Shown: piece by piece, positions 59,457 through 64,000 of the stretch
Layout: the number at the start of each line of letters is the position of its first letter
How positions within the stretch are numbered: position 1 is the stretch's first letter
Source: Vanessa cardui
Taxonomy: Eukaryota > Arthropoda > Insecta > Lepidoptera > Nymphalidae
Length of the DNA: 64,000 nucleotides
Assembly (NCBI RefSeq): GCF_905220365.1
Contig: NC_061152.1
Coordinates: 3,089,001-3,153,000, forward strand
Reading direction: 5' to 3'
The notes under the pieces: generated by a model
Database searches by the model: none
Told to the model about the DNA's origin: nothing
The model's input: the letters and a program-made list of their open reading frames with translations, nothing else
Position numbers and translations under genes: made by a program

Positions 59457-59694
59457 CTCATACAACAGCAATTTATCCAGCCAAAATAAACATTGCACCA
59501 AAGATGTCGGTCAGGGTATGTATAAATAAATTGACATATAAATCAACTTCACGTATATTTATGATAAAAACAATGCGATGATAAGCGATGATGTCACCTC
59601 TTGAATAAAAGCCAATCCTTCAACATTTGTGACGATATTGGATCAAATGTTTGGACAGATTTGGGTCATGTTATTCGAAGTTAACAAACCAAAC

Positions 59695-59880
59695 GAAAAG
59701 AAAAATCGACTTCAAACAGAACACTATTTTAAAACAAATGAATATGCACTAAAAAGTAATGAAAATAATTGCGTATTCAACATATTTCTTAGAGTCCTCC
59801 TAAGTAAAATGAAATGATATATATTAGACTACTTAAAAGTCGATTTACGATTATATAAGGTAGTTATAATTATTGGAGGA
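59695..59880 (+). repeat. Repeat E copy
   Basis: AAAAATCGACTTCAAACAGA to TAAGGTAGTTATAATTATTG. Confidence 0.72.
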
Positions 59881-60046
59881 GGATTTGGAGGCTTCAGTAA
59901 TCTGTGTTATTCACTGTGAATTTGCATAAAAATGGCGTATTGGACGTCGAGGAAACTGTCATCGAAATTGGAAGTAAAATTAAAGTGTATATAAGTAGTT
60001 AAGTGTAATAGTGATGTATTATAAATAGAGATACACATCAAAAAAC

Positions 60047-60164
60047 AACAACAACAGCCTGTAAATTCCCACTGCTGGGCTAAAGGTCTTCTCTCCCTTT
60101 GATAACAAGGTTTGAAACATATTCCACTACGCTGTTCCAATGCGGGTTAGTGGAATACACATGA
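60047..60164 (-). mobile_element. SINE-A tail fragment
   Basis: CAACAACAACAGCCTGTAAA to GGGTTAGTGGAATACACATG, followed closely by a SINE-B. Confidence 0.8.
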
Positions 60165-60204
60165 TTTTTTTTCTTTTATTTTTTTATAAAATTTATCACA
60201 ATAT

Positions 60205-60438
60205 GCAGTTATTCTACCGCCAAATAACAGTACTCAGTATTGTTGTGTTCCGGTTTGAAGGGTGAGTGAGCCAGTGTAACTACAGGCACAAGGGACATAA
60301 CATCTTAGTTCCCAAATTTGGTGGCATATTAACGATGTAAGGAATAGTTAATATTTCTTACAGCGTCATTGTCTATGGGTGATGGTGACCACTTATCATC
60401 AGGTGGCCCATATGCTCATCCGCCAACGTATAACATAA
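60205..60438 (+). mobile_element. SINE-B, 5' truncated
   Basis: GCAGTTATTCTACCGCCAAA to GCTCATCCGCCAACGTATAA. Confidence 0.87.
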
Positions 60439-60685
60439 AAAATATATATATTTATCGGTTACGTTAATTCTCTTTTATAAAACAAGAGCTATAGAGTGCG
60501 GTACAATGTATTGAATAAAGCTTTAATACCTCAAAAGCGATATTAATTATCGATAATTGACGTAATGACAATCTACTAATTAACACATACTATCAGGAAT
60601 TAACGTACGAATATAAAAACCAGTATAAACCGGTTTTGCGAACGAAATTTACTAATAGAGCATACACCTGTTACATTATATTAAC

Positions 60686-60868
60686 AGTTAATTTCCCACA
60701 GCTGGGCTAAGGGGTACTCTCCATTTGAGGAGAATGTGTTACATATTCCACCACGCTTCTCCAATGCGGAAAATTCGTTAAATTAGCACATGCAGGTTTC
60801 CTCACGATTTTTTCCTTCACCGAGCACTGGATGAATTATAAACACAAATTAAGCACATGAAAAGTCAG
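60686..60868 (-). mobile_element. SINE-A, head missing
   Basis: CAGTTAATTTCCCACAGCTG to ACAAATTAAGCACATGAAAA. Confidence 0.78.
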
Positions 60869-61362
60869 GAATGCTTATATGCTCCCAAAATGGAACGATC
60901 TATTTAGCGAAACTTCATCAAAATCGGTTCAGCTGTTTAAGCGTAAAGAGGCAACAGATAGAGTTACTTTCGCACTTATAATATTTGTAAAGATTAAGAT
61001 AAAAACTTCATATCAGACGACGGAATGTGACGACGCTACTTTTTAATTATGTAATAACAGCTAATAGTTGAGGAAAAACGTTTTATATCAGTAGGGTCAG
61101 AAAAAACATTGTAAATTTAATTTATTTCTCATGAAAATAGTTTCATGTATATATTATAATACATTATAATTAACTAGTGACTCGCCCCGTCTTCGTACTG
61201 ATACTATATAGGTATACTAAAGTATGTCATAGGCAATACAAACCGCTATGTCCCTGCGTTTTAAAACTGCAATATCTTCGAAAATATTCATTTAATTACA
61301 TGATGTAAAGGGCCATATTGATCTATATTGAATGCACAATATATTATAGGTAAGGTATTGGA

Positions 61363-61603
61363 GTTGAGATGGCACCACTATATATATGTGCTTAATTTGT
61401 GTTTATAATTCATCTTGTGCTCGGCGGTGAAGGAAAACATCGCGAGGAAACCTGCATGTGTCTAATTTCATGGAAATTCTGCGACATGTGCATTCCACCA
61501 ACCCGCATTGGAACAGCGTGGTGGAATATGTTCCAAACCCTCTCCTCAATGGAAGAGGAGGCCTTATCTCAGCAGTGGGAAATGTACAGGCTGTTTCTTT
61601 TAC
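61363..61603 (+). mobile_element. SINE-A, most of the tRNA part deleted
   Basis: GAGTTGAGATGGCACCACTA, then GCTTAATTTGTGTTTATAAT to ATGTACAGGCTGTTTCTTTT. Confidence 0.83.
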
Positions 61604-61859
61604 TTTACTTAATTGGATAAAGATTAATGCTGTATTGCTTAAAATCGCTTCGATAAAAAGTGATTGTACTGGGTTATCGCTAAGAGATGATAGTATACCA
61701 TCGCAGACCTTTTTGTAGACCCTTTTAAGGTGTACAATACTGAAGTACATTACTGTGATGTATCGCGTAGGATTCAGAATTATTTTCCTATGAACCTGGA
61801 GGATCCCGGAGGATTTGTATCGTTTGTTGGTGATGGGGCTTTCCATCATGTATTTTAAC

Positions 61860-61940
61860 CCTCAAATAGCAATATTGCACTCCGGTTTGGAGGGTCAGTG
61901 AGCCAGTGTAACATACACATATAACATCTTAGTTCCCATA
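61860..61940 (+). mobile_element. SINE-B fragment
   Basis: AAATAGCAATATTGCACTCC, TTTGGAGGGTCAGTGAGCC, to ACATCTTAGTTCCCA. Confidence 0.65.
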
Positions 61941-62332
61941 TATAGCAGGCTCGTTTCCAAATAGTGTATATAAGTAATTAACGTTTTACGAGTGATAATT
62001 TCGCTACCAACGTTTGCATATTGGTGACAATATTTGACCCAACATATGAACAAATTTCAAAGTCAAATTAAGTTGCTTCAAATGTTTGTTCGAATAGCTT
62101 TATTGTTCGTTCATTACAAACATTGGATCAAACGTTGGTTTTATAAGTAATGTATTACATTTTACTTGCGTGACTCTTACTTTCAATTGGATTATTAAAA
62201 AGCGATTTATTTCTTGGGATTATTTGCTTTAACCGTTTATTTTTAAATCATATAACTATAGAGACAATGTAGGCCCCACGTCGCTTGGGGGCCTTTTGGA
62301 TAAATCGACTTTCGCATTATTAACAATAGTTG
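61941..62332. other. Stretch with no recognisable gene
   Basis: No ORF of note and no shared repeat seen. Confidence 0.5.
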
Positions 62333-62500
62333 GTGAAGGAAAATATCGTGAAGAAACCTGCATATGACTCATATCAATGAAATCCTGGCACATCTTTCCA
62401 CCAACTCGCATTGGAACGTGGTGGAATATGCTACGAAGTGTAGCTTCTCAAAGGGAGAGAAGGCTTTAAGCCCAGCAGTGGGAAATTAACAGGCTGTTGA
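62333..62500 (+). mobile_element. SINE-A, 3' half
   Basis: GTGAAGGAAAATATCGTGAA to GGGAAATTAACAGGCTGTTG. Confidence 0.8.
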
Positions 62501-62829
62501 TGACTTTTACAAGGAAGTAATTGTTAACACATTTTAATATCTAAACAATAATAACAGTATAATTAAGGTTTTTCCATTTAACAGCTGAACCCTAATGCTA
62601 TAATCTCTATCTTATGGTGTCTGGATATCCCTTATTCGTTTTCCTTTCATTACAAAAACCCATCAAACTTATAGTATATCTCGTGTATATATATTTAATG
62701 CACGAGGAAAATTGAAAAGATCGATACACTTGAGGTTCATTTTTCGTTCAAGTTTCATCAAAATCGATTCAGACAGAAAATTATTCGATAAAAACAATAT
62801 ACTGACTCCGCGAAGTCAATAAATCCTTT

Positions 62830-63205
62830 TTGGGGCAAGTTATCCGTTTCTATAATAAAATTCCGAAGACATTTTTGACTTTGCCGTTTCGTAAATTCAA
62901 ATCGTTTGTAAAAAAAATACATTGGTAAAAAGGCAAATTATTCGTTACAAGATTTTGTAGATGATAAAAAAAGCTTGAAATTAATACCTGTTGACTTTCA
63001 GGATATATTACATACATATATACAATTGTATTTAACAAATATTATTGTATTTTTTAAATGTTGAAAAGGAGTAACTACTGAGTTTCTTGCCAGTTCTTCT
63101 CGGTAGAATCTACTTTCCGAATCGGTGGTACCTTCACTTAATTGTAAAATGACGATTCAAAAGTGCTTGTAAAAGCCCACTTGAATAAAGTTTATTTTGA
63201 TTGAT
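62830..63205 (-). repeat. Repeat D, long copy
   Basis: Reverse: AAATTCCGAAGACATTTTTG to TTGAATAAAGTTTATTTTGA, with the TTTCTTGCCAGTTCTTCTCG block. Confidence 0.72.
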
Positions 63206-63304
63206 TGATTGATATATATAAATTTAGTATATATATTATTTTTACTCCATTGAAACGCACATATAGTCATTTCTAATTTCAAGACAAATTATTTTATGAA
63301 CAAA

Positions 63305-63545
63305 ATCACTACATAGCATAAAACAAAGTCGCTTTCTCTATCCCTATATCCCTATGTATGCTTATATCTTTAAAACTACGCAACGGATTTTGACGCTGTT
63401 TTCTTTAATAGATAGAGTAATTAAAGAGGAAGGTTTTTGTATATAACACATGGACAATACAATAAAGAAACACTGATAATTTTAGAAGTCTGTAATGTGA
63501 TGTCATATTATTGTATCTGTGCGAAGCCGGGGCGGGTCGCTAGTA
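63305..63545 (+). mobile_element. Hel-1 copy
   Basis: ACTACATAGCATAAAACAAA to GCGGGTCGCTAGTATA, with the CTAGT end. Confidence 0.8.
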
Positions 63546-63549
63546 TATG

Positions 63550-63820
63550 CATATAATTAAATTAGAGTGTCTGTTTGTTATATTAAAATAGCCCTTTTTT
63601 TCCTCTCGATGTATATGTATATATACACGGTACATATACCAAAAAACATTTTTTACAATTTTCGTCTGTCTGTGTTTGTTTCGGCTAATCTCTGGAACGG
63701 CTGGACCGATTGTGACGTGACTTTCACTGGCAGATAATTGATATAAAAGGGAGTAACTTAGGCTACAATAATATTATTTTTTTTAAATTCAAACGCGTAC
63801 AAGGACACGGGCACAGCTAA
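63550..63820 (+). mobile_element. Hel-2 copy
   Basis: AATTAAATTAGAGTGTCTGT to GGACACGGGCACAGCTAATA; sits directly after the Hel-1 copy. Confidence 0.8.
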
Positions 63821-64000
63821 TAACAAATAAGACTTGATATTTAGCAGACTGTAGTCTAACAATAGAATAAAAGGATCAAGATTTTACGCGTGGGTAGCTT
63901 TAATCTAATTACGTGTTAATTTGTAAATGGAAAATTACTTCCTAAAATAGATCTTTAGTGCGCATTGGACGATTTAAGAAGTAATACTTCTGTTGAATGA

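Noticed and set aside
61403..61849. 148-codon minus-strand ORF
   Set aside because: Half of it is a SINE-A translation (the recurring FGTYSTTLFQCG peptide seen at other SINE-A copies).
1..64000. CRISPR arrays, bacterial operons, rRNA genes
   Set aside because: No regularly spaced direct repeats with unique spacers, no ribosome-binding-site-led gene strings, no rRNA-like segment. The sequence is eukaryotic.

Overview
The window looks like lepidopteran nuclear DNA, most likely from a nymphalid butterfly. The genes are split by introns with GT/AG borders. The rest is AT-rich and packed with short interspersed repeats typical of Lepidoptera: tRNA-derived SINEs, Helitron-like fragments ending in CTAGT, MITEs and dead ends of non-LTR retrotransposons. 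Species and repeat-family names rest on recall, not on a search.

Two host genes can be assembled completely by matching splice phases. Cyclin G (+ strand, 3603-11386) has nine coding exons and 361 residues. A second gene (- strand, 43174 down to 23381) has eight coding exons and 714 residues. It has a long, charged, probably disordered N-terminal half and C-terminal ankyrin repeats of IkB / nuclear-IkB style. The two genes converge. Between them lie a decayed piggyBac-like element (13943-15240), the end of a retrotransposon (15765-16040) and an apparently intact DNA transposon (19037-22488). That transposon has near-perfect 56-bp terminal inverted repeats and one long gene for an uncharacterised, probably RNase H-fold transposase. 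It is the best candidate here for a little-described system.

Layout: 1-3602 upstream repeats, including a complete small hAT element with its 8-bp target duplication; 3603-13755 cyclin G with a probable long 3' UTR, partial exon duplications in introns 4 and 6 and a second hAT copy in intron 7; 13756-23380 the transposon-rich gap; 23381-43213 the ankyrin gene, whose introns mostly have a repeat within about 50 nt of the 5' splice site; 43214-64000 no recognisable host exon, only repeats, a 4.7-kb structure with inverted 211-bp arms (53799-58480) and one unrecognised 83-codon ORF.

Local labels used below. SINE-A: tRNA-derived, box A near GGCCCAGTGGTTAGAA, ends in a GTT run. SINE-B: contains TGTTCCGGTTTGAAGGGTGA and ends CCATAAAA. 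SINE-C: tRNA-derived, contains GGTCGAGTGGTGTGTAC. Hel-1: contains AAAACAAAGTCGCTT and ends GCTAGT. Hel-2: contains GAACGGCTGGACCGATTTT and ends GGGCACAGCT. MITE-1: ends TAGTACGACACAACTT. Repeat D: contains CCGAGAAGAACCGGCAAGAA. Repeat E: contains ACTACTTAAAAGTCGATTTA. Repeats F, G and H are pairs found only within this window.
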